This document shows positions 29,465-37,518 of a stretch of DNA of 64,000 bases, one piece after another (within the stretch, counting starts at the first letter, position 1; every line of letters begins with the position of its first letter). The DNA lies in contig NZ_NEHW01000003.1 in NCBI RefSeq assembly GCF_002112505.1, positions 372,001 through 436,000 on the forward strand, read 5' to 3'. This stretch comes from Pseudomonas sp. R28(2017). Its GTDB lineage: Bacteria > Pseudomonadota > Gammaproteobacteria > Pseudomonadales > Pseudomonadaceae. The notes beneath the pieces are model-generated. The model saw only the letters and a list, made by a program, of their open reading frames with translations. It did no database searches and was not told the DNA's origin. Position numbers and translations under genes: made by a program.

Positions 29465-30157
29465 ATGAATATCGACCTGCACGGATTCGGTCCGGCCATG
29501 ATGGCCGGCACCCTGATGACCGTAAAACTGGCGCTCTGCGCCTTGCTGCTGGGGCTGGTCCTGGGCCTGCTCGGCGCCCTGGCCAAGACTTCCTCGATCA
29601 AGCCGTTGCAATGGCTTGGCGGCTTCTACTCGACCCTGGTGCGCGGCGTGCCCGAACTGCTCTGGGTCCTGCTGATCTACTTCGGCACCGTCGGCCTGAT
29701 GAACAGCCTCGGCGAAGCCTTGAACATGCCGGGCCTTGAGCTCAGCGCCTTCGCTGCCGGCGTCATTGCCCTGGGCCTGTGCTTCGGCGCCTACGCCACT
29801 GAAGTGTTCCGCGGTGCGATCCTGGCGATCCCCAAGGGCCACCGTGAGGCCGGCCTGGCGCTGGGCCTGTCCAAGGGCCGCATCCTGTCGCGGATCATCC
29901 TGCCGCAGATGTGGCGCATCGCCCTGCCGGGCCTGGGCAACCTGTTCATGATCCTGATGAAGGACACCGCGCTGGTATCGGTGATCGGCCTGGAAGAAAT
30001 CATGCGCCACGCACAGATCGGCGTGACCGTGACCAAGGAGCCGTTCACCTTCTACATGGTCGCCGCCTGCATCTACCTGAGCCTGACCATCATCGCCATG
30101 ACCGGCATGCACTTCATGGAAAAACGCGCCGCTCGCGGCTTTGCGAGGGCCGAATAA
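29465..30157 (+). CDS. amino-acid ABC transporter permease (HisQ-type)
   Basis: A 230-residue inner-membrane permease with about five helices. The EAA loop is present as GHREAGLALGLSKGRILSRI, and the N-terminal TLMTVKLALCALLLGLVLG is typical of HisQ. It is followed with no gap by the second permease (stop directly before ATG), forming the membrane heterodimer. Confidence 0.92.
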   Translation: MNIDLHGFGPAMMAGTLMTVKLALCALLLGLVLGLLGALAKTSSIKPLQWLGGFYSTLVRGVPELLWVLLIYFGTVGLMNSLGEALNMPGLELSAFAAGVIALGLCFGAYATEVFRGAILAIPKGHREAGLALGLSKGRILSRIILPQMWRIALPGLGNLFMILMKDTALVSVIGLEEIMRHAQIGVTVTKEPFTFYMVAACIYLSLTIIAMTGMHFMEKRAARGFARAE

Positions 30158-30847
30158 ATGAATTGGGAAGTCATCATCAAGTGGCTGCCGCGCCTGGCCC
30201 AGGGTGCGACCCTGACCCTGGAGCTGGTAGCCATCGCCGTGGTCGCCGGGTTGATCCTGGCCATCCCGCTGGGCATCGCCCGCTCCTCGCGCCACTGGTA
30301 CGTGCGCGCCGTGCCGTTCAGTTACATCTTCTTCTTCCGTGGCACGCCACTGCTGGTGCAGCTGTTCCTGGTCTACTACGGCCTGGCACAGTTCGACGCC
30401 GTGCGTTCCAGCTCGTTGTGGCCGTACCTGCGCGATCCATTCTGGTGCACGGTGCTGACCATGACCTTGCACACCGCTGCCTACATCGCCGAGATCCTGC
30501 GCGGTGCGCTGCAGTCGATCCCCAAGGGTGAGATCGAAGCCGCACGGGCGCTGGGCATGTCGCGCGGCAAGGCGCTGTTCTACATCATGCTGCCACGTGC
30601 CGCGCGTATTGGCCTGCCGGCCTACAGCAACGAAGTGATCCTGATGCTCAAGGCCAGTGCCCTGGCCAGTACCGTGACCCTGCTGGAACTGACCGGCATG
30701 GCCCGTACCATCATTGCCCGGACCTACCTGCCGGTGGAGATCTTCTTCGCTGCCGGGGTGTTCTACCTGGTGATCTCGTTCGTGCTGGTGCAAGGCTTCA
30801 AGCTGCTGGAGCGCTGGTTGCGCGTGGACGCCTGCCAGGGCCGCTAA
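30158..30847 (+). CDS. amino-acid ABC transporter permease (HisM-type)
   Basis: A 229-residue permease with five to six helices and the EAA loop GEIEAARALGMSRGKALFYI. It also has the FFFRGTPLLVQLFL segment of the HisM group. It is the last gene of the importer operon. A REP palindrome 14 bases beyond the stop probably protects or ends the transcript. Confidence 0.92.
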   Translation: MNWEVIIKWLPRLAQGATLTLELVAIAVVAGLILAIPLGIARSSRHWYVRAVPFSYIFFFRGTPLLVQLFLVYYGLAQFDAVRSSSLWPYLRDPFWCTVLTMTLHTAAYIAEILRGALQSIPKGEIEAARALGMSRGKALFYIMLPRAARIGLPAYSNEVILMLKASALASTVTLLELTGMARTIIARTYLPVEIFFAAGVFYLVISFVLVQGFKLLERWLRVDACQGR

Positions 30848-30860
30848 ACACCCACTGCCG

Positions 30861-30888
30861 TCTTCGCGGGCTTGCCCGCGAAGAGGCC
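30861..30888. repeat. single REP palindrome after the ABC operon
   Basis: CTTCGCGGGCTTGCCCGCGAAG is a perfect REP hairpin in the short gap between the HisM-type permease and the methyltransferase gene. Confidence 0.75.
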
Positions 30889-30919
30889 TCAAAAACCCTT
30901 CACACACCAAGCCACACCC

Positions 30920-32125
30920 ATGTCCCACTACCTCCACAGCCATCAGCTTCATGACCGCTTCCAGGCCCTCGACCAGTTCCTGACCGAGCACCAGCCGCTG
31001 TGGAAACCCCGGCCCTTCACTGCCCTGCACCTGGACTGGGAGGCCGAGCATCCCGAACTCGCCGCCCACCTGCGCCAATGCACCCTGGCCGATGCCGAAG
31101 CCGACATCGACCCGCAAGGCCTGCCCGCCCCGTTCCCGCAACTGGCCGCGCAAGCCGCGCAGCTGTCGGCCCTGGGCGAGCTCCCCGACACTGGCCTGCC
31201 CGGCGCCGGCCACCGCCTCGACGTCAACGTCCCAGGCCGCAAATGGCAGCAGATAGAAGCCTTCAGCCGCCGCCTGGGCTTCCGCGAAACGACCCGTCAC
31301 TGGCTCGACTGGTGCTCCGGCAAAGGCCACCTCGGCCGCCGCCTGCTGCAGCCAGGCCAGCAGCTGACTTGCCTTGAGTACAACCCCGAGCTGGTCGCCG
31401 CCGGCCAGGCCCTGAGCGACCACCACCACCTGCCCGCGGCCCACATTCACCAGGATGTGATGGCCGCCAGCAGTACCCAGCACCTGAACCACGAGAAAAG
31501 CGTGGTCGCCCTGCACGCCTGCGGCGAACTGCACGTGCACCTGCTGCGCCAGGCCAGCCAGCAAGGCTGCCGCCATCTGGCTGTGGCCCCTTGCTGCTAC
31601 AACCGCATCCCCGGCGAGCACTACCAAGCGTTATCCACAGCCGCGCAGCGCTCGCCGCTGCATCTGAGCATGACCGACCTGGGCCTGCCGCTGAACGAAG
31701 CCGTTACCGCCAGCGCGCGCGTGCGCCATCAGCGCGACTGCTCCATGGCGCGGCGCCTGGGCTTCGACCTGCTGCAGCGTGAGCAGCGCCGGAGCAATGA
31801 ATACCTGTCCACCCCTTCGCTGCCGATCGCCTGGCTGGACAAGCCTTTCGAGCAGTACTGCCGTGAGCTAGCCGACCTGCGCCAGGTCGACTTGAGTGGC
31901 AACCCGGACTGGGCCGCGCTGGAGGCCGCCGGCTGGCGGCGCCTGGCCGAAGTGCGCAACCTCGAACGCCTGCGCAACCTGTTCCGCCGCCCGCTGGAGC
32001 TGTGGCTGGTGCTCGACCGCGCCCTGTTCCTCGAAGAACAAGGCTACGACGTGCGCCTGGGCACTTTTTGCGATTACCCGCTCACCCCTCGCAACCTGCT
32101 GCTGCTCGCGGAACGCACTGATTAG
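30920..32125 (+). CDS. SAM-dependent methyltransferase-like protein
   Basis: A 401-residue protein with a methyltransferase fold. The SAM-binding loop is WCSGKGHLGRRLL (about residue 131), the acidic strand end is TCLEYNPELV, and a conserved APCCYNRIPGEHY segment lies near residue 225. It resembles the Methyltransf_32 group (relatives of eukaryotic METTL25/RRNAD1). The substrate is unknown, possibly RNA. The start at 30920 is chosen for the clean N terminus MSHYLHSHQLHDRF; the ribosome site is weak. Confidence 0.75.
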   Translation: MSHYLHSHQLHDRFQALDQFLTEHQPLWKPRPFTALHLDWEAEHPELAAHLRQCTLADAEADIDPQGLPAPFPQLAAQAAQLSALGELPDTGLPGAGHRLDVNVPGRKWQQIEAFSRRLGFRETTRHWLDWCSGKGHLGRRLLQPGQQLTCLEYNPELVAAGQALSDHHHLPAAHIHQDVMAASSTQHLNHEKSVVALHACGELHVHLLRQASQQGCRHLAVAPCCYNRIPGEHYQALSTAAQRSPLHLSMTDLGLPLNEAVTASARVRHQRDCSMARRLGFDLLQREQRRSNEYLSTPSLPIAWLDKPFEQYCRELADLRQVDLSGNPDWAALEAAGWRRLAEVRNLERLRNLFRRPLELWLVLDRALFLEEQGYDVRLGTFCDYPLTPRNLLLLAERTD

Positions 32126-32417
32126 CCACCCCAAAACCTGTGGATAACTCTGTGAACAAGCTTGTGATGACCTGTTGGATTCAAGCGCTATTTCAACCGT
32201 TCGGCTTATTCCCACCCGCGCCTCAAGCCCAGTAAAAACAGGCCTTTGCGCAAAGACCGGCGGTATGGAGAAGCGGCATGCCTTTCGCGCAAGGCGACAA
32301 TGCCTCTTGTGCATAAACAAAATTTCGATTAGGCAATCGCTCCCACAGAAGTACCCGCAATGGCGACTTCGATAGCCTCCTCTGTGGGAGCGGGCTTGCC
32401 CGCGAATGGCCCTCGAA
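32126..32417. other. intergenic stretch between the methyltransferase and DUF3077 genes
   Basis: No gene is visible. It contains a degenerate REP unit in its last 80 bases. Confidence 0.5.
32338..32413. repeat. REP palindrome with a degenerate inverted partner
   Basis: A full REP (CTGTGGGAGCGGGCTTGCCCGCG, about 32382-32404) faces a half unit CGCTCCCACAGAAG at about 32338. It directly follows the expected stop of the minus-strand DUF3077 gene. Confidence 0.7.
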
Positions 32418-32689
32418 TCAGTGCACCTTATTCTTGCCCAGCTCAATGTCATCATCAGCGCCTTGGCCAGGATCAGTAAATAGTCGGCGGCGCCTAAAAG
32501 CTTGTGGTCGTCCTCCGCGTCCCCCTCACGCACAAGGTGCTTGATATAGCCGAGCAACACCGACACATGCTCATAGGCATGGTCGATCGGGATGCCCGGC
32601 TGCACGCGCAGCAGATCGACCGTTGGGTTACCCGCTTCCAGGAAGGTCTTCGCCCCTGCGGTGACGGTGGTTTCAGCGGCATCACTCAT
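32418..32689 (-). pseudogene. DUF3077-type protein, apparently frameshifted near its end
   Basis: The frame from 32689 (MSDAAETTVTAGAKTFLEAG) reads as a normal DUF3077 relative (PIDHAYEHVSVLLGYIKHLV...AADYLLILAKALM). It then runs past the REP into unrelated sequence instead of stopping. In the adjacent frame the same stretch gives DDIELGKNKVH and a stop at 32418-32420, just before the REP. A single missing base in ATGATGAC at about 32448-32455 explains this. It may be a real mutation or an assembly error. It starts inside the last 8 bases of the upstream DUF3077 gene, so the two are translationally coupled. Confidence 0.65.
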
Positions 32690-32954
32690 GTGCAGGCCCC
32701 TTTTCATCGCTCAAGCTCGCCAGTGCATGCTGGAACAGGATCAATGCCGAATCGGCCGCATAGGCGGCATTGGCCAGCGTATTCAAACCGGGCTCGCCGG
32801 CGTGGAGACGGCAATGTTCGTCAATGGTTTCGGCGACGCCGCGGATAAGCTCGGCGCCGTGGGTGATGGCATCTTCAGGGGAGATGTCGCTGTGGACGGA
32901 GAAGTACGGGGTTTGGATTAGAAGATGGGGTGGATCAGGAACGATCTTTTTCAT
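32682..32954 (-). CDS. DUF3077 domain protein
   Basis: A 90-residue helical protein beginning MKKIVPDPPHLLIQTPYFSV, with the DUF3077 core SPEDAITHGAELIRGVAETI and an AAYAADSALILFQHAL tail. The family is common in multiple copies in pseudomonads and has no known function. AAGGAG lies 9 bases before the ATG. The ATG also overlaps the stop of a 61-codon upstream frame, and the leader is strongly structured. Confidence 0.75.
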   Translation of the reverse strand: MKKIVPDPPHLLIQTPYFSVHSDISPEDAITHGAELIRGVAETIDEHCRLHAGEPGLNTLANAAYAADSALILFQHALASLSDEKGPAHE

Positions 32955-33136
32955 GACAGCAGCTCCTTCAATGGAACCACCACATGGACCTTTCTCACGG
33001 ATTCAGGTGGCAGTCGTACACGGGGTGAGAAAACCGAGGGAGCTACAAAGCTCGGCCAGGCCGAAGCCTGCCCGCGTACGACCGCCATAACGGACCAGCC
33101 GAATAACTCCTTGTCGGGTTTCTCACACCCGGTCAC
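32951..33136 (-). CDS. possible 61-residue leader ORF upstream of DUF3077
   Basis: The minus-strand frame beginning MTGCEKPDKELFGWSV ends in KELLS, and its stop overlaps the DUF3077 ATG as ATGA. Its last codons contain the DUF3077 ribosome site. If translated, it would couple translation to the gene behind it. The same DNA is dense in inverted repeats, so the frame may be a by-product of a conserved RNA rather than a protein. I cannot decide between the two. Confidence 0.35.
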   Translation of the reverse strand: MTGCEKPDKELFGWSVMAVVRGQASAWPSFVAPSVFSPRVRLPPESVRKVHVVVPLKELLS

Positions 33137-33190
33137 CAGGAATTGGCAACCCAGGAACGTTATCCCTGGGCCACTTCCCCGCCAACAGAG
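32988..33190 (-). promoter_or_regulatory. structured leader RNA upstream of the DUF3077 operon
   Basis: Several stems are visible. A long imperfect stem pairs 33009-33024 with 33070-33085 (GTCGTAC/GTACGAC core). Inside it lie GAGCT-ACAA-AGCTC and CAGGC-CGAA-GCCTG. A second domain is closed by ATAACG/CGTTAT (33087-33092 with about 33158-33163) and contains CGGGT/ACCCG. GTGAGAAA at 33025-33032 is complementary to TTTCTCAC both at 32991-32998 and at 33119-33126, so two alternative pairings are possible, one of them close to the ribosome site. Confidence 0.5.
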
Positions 33191-33285
33191 AAGGGTCGAC
33201 TAGCCGCGTAGGATAATTCCCAAATACCTCAATCCTGAAGTATTTGGTTTCAAGTTCAGAAATCCCTCACAAAATCACCACGGTC

Positions 33286-33317
33286 TCTGTGGGAGCGGGT
33301 CCACCCGCGAAGAGGCC
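33286..33317. repeat. single REP-like palindrome
   Basis: CTGTGGGAGCGGGTCCACCCGCG is a REP variant with a TCCA centre, upstream of the small lipoprotein gene. Confidence 0.7.
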
Positions 33318-33435
33318 CGACGGTGTATCATCCGCCCTCCAAATCAGTAAAAAGCTACGTCGCACGCTGCCCGCCAGCCCTGCGACCGTCTGGCGTTGCG
33401 CCAGATTCGACAATGGACTAACGGACTACAGCATC

Positions 33436-33684
33436 GTGACCTACACCAAACCCCTTGCCCTGCTGGCCTTCACCCTGACCCTGGGCGCCTGCACCAACAG
33501 CCCTGCCCCGCACCCTGCCAGCAACCTGGACTGGAACACCCCGGGCATGCAACTGGGCGGCGACAACGGCCTGCCCCTGCGCGTCGAAAGCCCCTGCCGC
33601 AAGCGCGGCTGCGACAACGACAAGCTGTTTTTCAACCCCGGGAAGACCGAGCCAAACGTCAATACCATCCACCGCGGCTGGTAG
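33436..33684 (+). CDS. small lipoprotein
   Basis: An 82-residue exported protein starting at GTG 33436. The signal peptide MTYTKPLALLAFTLTLGAC ends in the lipobox LGAC, giving a lipid-modified Cys at about residue 19. The mature part is short and contains CRKRGCDNDKLFF with two more cysteines. No ATG start fits the signal peptide. It lies about 100 bases upstream of tRNA-Thr. Function is unknown. Confidence 0.7.
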   Translation: MTYTKPLALLAFTLTLGACTNSPAPHPASNLDWNTPGMQLGGDNGLPLRVESPCRKRGCDNDKLFFNPGKTEPNVNTIHRGW

Positions 33685-33782
33685 GAAAATTCTCCTTTCA
33701 GGCCGGTGACTTAGGTCATTTGCGCACAATCGCAAGGAAGTGGTTTACAGGCGCCAACCGATCGTTATAATGACGCCCCATT

Positions 33783-33858
<76 letters not shown>

Positions 33859-33896
33859 TTCAAGGTTCCATAGAAAGCTTTCAAAATCTCTGGAAC

Positions 33897-33928
33897 CCCC
33901 GAAAAACCCGCCTTCTGGCGGGTTTTTT
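33897..33928 (+). terminator. terminator after tRNA-Thr
   Basis: AAAAACCCGCC-TTCT-GGCGGGTTTTTT is a perfect stem with a T-run 40 bases beyond the tRNA. It lies inside the integrated element and replaces the tRNA's original terminator. Confidence 0.9.
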
Positions 33929-33969
33929 CGTTTTGGCGTTCCGTCGGATTCCGAGGGTAGCCAGCGCTA

Positions 33970-34022
33970 ATAAGGGTACTTTTAAGGATACCTACCAATT
34001 CGACATTGGAAAGTACCCTTAT
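33970..34022. promoter_or_regulatory. 13-bp inverted repeat overlapping the integrase start
   Basis: ATAAGGGTACTTT (33970-33982) and AAAGTACCCTTAT (34010-34022) are perfect inverted copies 27 bases apart. The right copy includes the first two bases of the integrase ATG. This could be an operator, an integrase arm site or a leader hairpin that hides the start codon. Confidence 0.55.
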
Positions 34023-35340
34023 GGCTCGCACAACGGCTCCCCTTACCGACAACGCCTGCCGCACTGCAAAGGCTCGCGAACGTGAGTACAAGCTTTTTGA
34101 CGGGGATGGCCTTTACCTGCTCGTGAAGCCCAACGGTCGCAAAGGCTGGCGGCTCAGGTACGTGAAGCCCGATGGTCGCGAGGGCCTGACCTCACTCGGC
34201 AATTACCCGGTGGTCGGGCTGGCTGACGCTCGCCACAAGCGCTTCGAGCTCAAACAGCAGCTCGCCAACGGCATTGACCCCATCCAATCCAAGCAGCAGG
34301 CCAAGGTGCAAGCCGTAATCAATGGCCGTACCTTCGAAAGCGTCGCGCTCGATTGGTATGCCGGGATGGTGCCCAAGTGGGCGCCGGGCCACGCCAAGAC
34401 TGTGCTCAGCCGGTTGAAGACTCACGTATTCCCTTTGCTCGGTGCCAGGGCAATCGTCGAGCTCGATACCCACGACCTCATGCAGCCTCTAGAAGCCGTG
34501 ACGAAACGCGGCACCATCGACGTGGCGCTTAGGATCAAGAACTACCTTCAAAGCATCATGCGCGAAGCCAAACGGCTGCGGCTGATCACCTCGAACCCGG
34601 CTCACGACCTCGACGGCTCGATCAGAGCACCACGGGTTACACATCGACCCGCACTACCCTTATCGCGGCTGCCAGAGCTGCAAGCACGCATCGACGACTA
34701 CAAAGGTCGTCCACTCACACGCCTTACCGTGATGCTGTCGCTGCACGTGTTCGTACGCTCCAGTGAGCTGCGCTTCGCCCGCTGGAACGAGTTCGACCTC
34801 AATCGCGGTATCTGGGAGATCCCCGACACTCGCCCGGCGCTCGACGGCGTACCGTTTTCCACAAGGGGTACGAAAATGGCCGGAGACATTCACGTTGTAC
34901 CCTTATCGCCGCAAGCAGTGGCCTTGCTTGAGCAGATCCACGCGATCACCGGCAAGTTTGACCTGGTGTTCGCGGGAGATGCCAAACCGTGGAAACCGAT
35001 GTCCGAGAACACGGTGAATGCCGCGCTCAGGACGATGGGCTACGACACCAAGGTGGATATCTGCGGCCACGGGTTCCGAGCCATGGCGTGCAGTGCGCTG
35101 GTCGAATCCGGACTTTGGTCAGAGACGGCCATCGAACGGCAGATGAGCCACAAAGAACGCAACAACGTGCGCGCCGCTTATACCCACAAGGCCGAGTTCC
35201 TCGAAGAGCGCCGGATGATCATGACCTGGTGGAGCCGGTTTCTGGAGGCGAACCGCGAGGACCATGTGACGCCACATGAGTTTGCCAAGCAGACGGGCGA
35301 GAACGTCACGCGGCTTCGCAGTGCCAAGAGGACCGAGTAA
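34021..35340 (+). CDS. P4-type tyrosine integrase
   Basis: Site-specific recombinase that inserts the element into tRNA-Thr. The 439-residue protein has the N-terminal DUF4102 arm-binding domain (about 1-90), a SAM-like core-binding domain (about 105-195) and the catalytic domain with R246, H350-x-x-R353, H377 and Tyr387 (AAYTH). All catalytic residues are present. The start at 34021 fits the family opening MARTTAPLTDNACRTAK; five upstream codons are possible. It is read away from the tRNA, as usual for such islands. Confidence 0.95.
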   Translation: MARTTAPLTDNACRTAKAREREYKLFDGDGLYLLVKPNGRKGWRLRYVKPDGREGLTSLGNYPVVGLADARHKRFELKQQLANGIDPIQSKQQAKVQAVINGRTFESVALDWYAGMVPKWAPGHAKTVLSRLKTHVFPLLGARAIVELDTHDLMQPLEAVTKRGTIDVALRIKNYLQSIMREAKRLRLITSNPAHDLDGSIRAPRVTHRPALPLSRLPELQARIDDYKGRPLTRLTVMLSLHVFVRSSELRFARWNEFDLNRGIWEIPDTRPALDGVPFSTRGTKMAGDIHVVPLSPQAVALLEQIHAITGKFDLVFAGDAKPWKPMSENTVNAALRTMGYDTKVDICGHGFRAMACSALVESGLWSETAIERQMSHKERNNVRAAYTHKAEFLEERRMIMTWWSRFLEANREDHVTPHEFAKQTGENVTRLRSAKRTE

Positions 35341-36265
35341 CCCGCCGCACCACCACCTCAACTCGCTGTGAAGTTACCCACAGCACCGCATGAAGCTCCT
35401 CCGCGCGGGTCCTTTCAAACGGGGCTGCAAAGCCGCCCCGTTTGAAAGGACCATACCTAAGAAAAAAACTGCTGGCACAGCTTACGACTGTGGAAAACCA
35501 CTGATGTCCACCGGGGGATATTTTTATCCACAGGCGCTAAATCCCTGATATCGCGCTGCTTGACGAATATTGTCCACAAGCGTAGACCGGGAGTCGCAAG
35601 AGCTGTCGATGACAGCACCCAGGTGACCTGAACCTTAAAGGTCACGCCGCTCTGCGGTGGTTCACCCGCAAGTACGATTCGCGTCCGGCAGCTCGTACGG
35701 TCACTACCCATGTGATGGATGCCAACTCAATATCGTTGCCCCTGCGGCAACCACCCTACCTATCTGCTCAGCAGCAACCTATCCGCTTGGCCATTTCGCG
35801 TGCGCCAACCTGCGCCCGTCTCTTTCACTGGAAAGAGACGGGCGATCCTGACACTGCTGCAGCCCTGATCGCACATGGCTCAGCGGCACTTCCCCTCGTG
35901 ACAATTGGCGTGACAAACGCCGATGTCACCAGCAACAGCCATGCAGATGATGGTGCCGCAGACCAAGGAATGGACTGCACCTGACTGACAGTCAGGCATG
36001 CCCCGGTCATCGCATTGCTGCGTTCACCCGACTCAGGATCTTCAGGCGCTGGTCTCGTCAGCCAGTGCAGCCTCCACCCGCCCACCGGTAACGGTGCTCA
36101 GGAGGCCAGATCATGAGATGCCCTTGCTCCCGGATGTAAGGAGCCGCCAGTCCCGCGTTAGAGGACATCCCCACAGGTCGCAGGGGCCTTGATCCCTGAT
36201 AACACTCAGCATTCTTGGCGGGATGACGTGGGAAGGACGGGAGAGCATAAGAAGAGGTGACCAAT
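35341..36265. other. 925-base non-coding stretch rich in perfect palindromes
   Basis: Holds the 18-bp repeat above, a 14-bp perfect hairpin (35813-35826 with 35831-35844, loop ACTG) and an 8-1-8 palindrome at 35980-35996 (CCTGACTG-A-CAGTCAGG). A 90-codon plus frame from GTG 35712 exists but has no ribosome site I trust and runs through the 14-bp hairpin, so I do not call it a gene. Confidence 0.6.
35408..35452. repeat. perfect 18-bp inverted repeat after the integrase
   Basis: GGTCCTTTCAAACGGGGC and its exact complement flank a 9-base loop (TGCAAAGCC). There is no T-run, so it is not a standard terminator. It starts 67 bases after the integrase stop. Confidence 0.8.
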
Positions 36266-37246
36266 ATGGCATTGGTGGGTAGACGCGATGGCCGCAATTT
36301 CGGCTACGGCAGACAATTGAGCTACGCAGGGCCGCAGGCGCTGAAAGACATGTTTGGCGGTGGCCATTACGGCACGGTCAAAGCGCACGGTGATCGCTGG
36401 CAAGCATTCGTCAAATGGTGTCGCTCCGAACAGGGGCCCGGCATCAATGATGCGCGACAGATTGATCGTAAGGTGTTGGCTAACTACGCGGCGTATCTGC
36501 GCAACATGGTTGGGAGCGGTGACCTCGCCGTCAGTACCGCACAAAACCGGCTATCCAGCGTTAACAGGACCATGGCGGCGCTTCGCGGTGATCAGTACGT
36601 GAAATTGCCCAGTCCGAGCAAGGCGCTGGGTATGCAGCGCACAGGAGTTCGACATTCAGTGCCGCAGGGCCGGGACCGCGAACAGGTTAAGCAGATCGTC
36701 GATGCGCTTTGCAACCAACATGAACTACGGGCCGCCGCGATTGTTTTGTTGGCGCGAGCCACCGGTATGCGCTTGCGTGAGGCCATCTTGGCTGACCTGC
36801 CACGGCTAAGCCGCGAGGCTAACGACCTAGGCAAGATCAACATTCAGGATGGCACCAAAGGTGGCCGCGCTGGCGCCTCGGCGCCACGTTGGATTGCGAT
36901 GGATGACCGTATACGAGAGGCGCTTGATTTGGCACGGCAGGTGTCGCCTGAGGGTAGCCGCAACCTGATTGCGGCACACGAAAGCTACGTGGATCTGCTG
37001 CAAAAAATCATCCGACCGGCACGGGACATCCTGCATATACACAACCTCAAAGGGTTCCATGAGCTACGGGCGGCGTACGCATGTGACCGCTACGAGCAAA
37101 TCACCCAACACCGCGCACCTATCAACGGCGGTAAATGCTACCGGACAGATCAGCACCTTGATCGTGAGGCCCGAAGGCTAATCAGCTATGAGCTAGGGCA
37201 CGGTCGGGTCGATGTAATCGCAGCCTACATCGGTGGGCGGGTATGA
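36266..37246 (+). CDS. second tyrosine recombinase (Integrase_1 type)
   Basis: A 326-residue protein with an N-terminal SAM-like DNA-binding domain and a C-terminal tyrosine recombinase domain. Candidate catalytic residues are Arg169 in GMRLREA, His265-x-x-Arg268 in FHELRAAY, His312 in ELGHGRVD and Tyr321 in AAYIGG near the C terminus. It resembles the integrase-domain proteins found in Pseudomonas islands. The ATG at 36266 is preferred because AAGAGG lies 8 bases before it; GTG 36257 is in frame. Its stop overlaps the next gene (ATGA). Confidence 0.85.
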   Translation: MALVGRRDGRNFGYGRQLSYAGPQALKDMFGGGHYGTVKAHGDRWQAFVKWCRSEQGPGINDARQIDRKVLANYAAYLRNMVGSGDLAVSTAQNRLSSVNRTMAALRGDQYVKLPSPSKALGMQRTGVRHSVPQGRDREQVKQIVDALCNQHELRAAAIVLLARATGMRLREAILADLPRLSREANDLGKINIQDGTKGGRAGASAPRWIAMDDRIREALDLARQVSPEGSRNLIAAHESYVDLLQKIIRPARDILHIHNLKGFHELRAAYACDRYEQITQHRAPINGGKCYRTDQHLDREARRLISYELGHGRVDVIAAYIGGRV

Positions 37247-37518
37247 GTAAGTCATTCGACATGGAGCTGTTCCTGTCTGGAGTACTGACCGGCTCGCACG
37301 CAACTCGGCAACGCCACATACGGCAGGCGAAAATCATCCAGGCTGAGATTGCCGTGCGCTGGCAGCGAGAAACGCCTTGGGTTTGGCAGAGAAAGCATGT
37401 CGCGTGGTTTCTCGGTCATCGGATGAGCCAGCGCAGTGAAGCGACGCGGTATTACTACGTGCTGACGGTTCGGCTACTCGCCCGTCGCCTAGAAAAGTCA
37501 TGGGTTTTTAATCTCTGA
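37243..37518 (+). CDS. small basic protein coupled to the second recombinase
   Basis: A 91-residue, strongly basic and Trp-rich protein (MSKSFDMELFLSGVLTGSHA...). It overlaps the recombinase gene by 4 bases, so its production is coupled. The pattern of short helices with Arg/Gln-rich faces resembles the SAM-like core-binding domain of tyrosine recombinases. It may be a DNA-binding accessory or directionality factor; this is inference. The same small gene accompanies this recombinase type in other Pseudomonas islands as far as I recall. Confidence 0.65.
   Translation: MSKSFDMELFLSGVLTGSHATRQRHIRQAKIIQAEIAVRWQRETPWVWQRKHVAWFLGHRMSQRSEATRYYYVLTVRLLARRLEKSWVFNL

Larger units (their letters stand above)
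32955..33435. other. intergenic stretch with structured leader, hairpin and REP
   Basis: Contains the DUF3077 leader, an 8+3 bp hairpin at 33220-33247 (CCAAATAC/GTATTTGG arms), a REP, and presumably the promoter of the lipoprotein gene. Confidence 0.5.

Noticed and set aside
29156-31627. 823-codon minus-strand open frame
   Set aside because: Lies antisense to the ABC transporter and methyltransferase genes, which have full family motifs. Low-complexity translation and no ribosome site.
35712-35984. 90-codon frame in the island's non-coding centre
   Set aside because: No convincing ribosome site, runs through a perfect 14-bp hairpin, and resembles no family I know.
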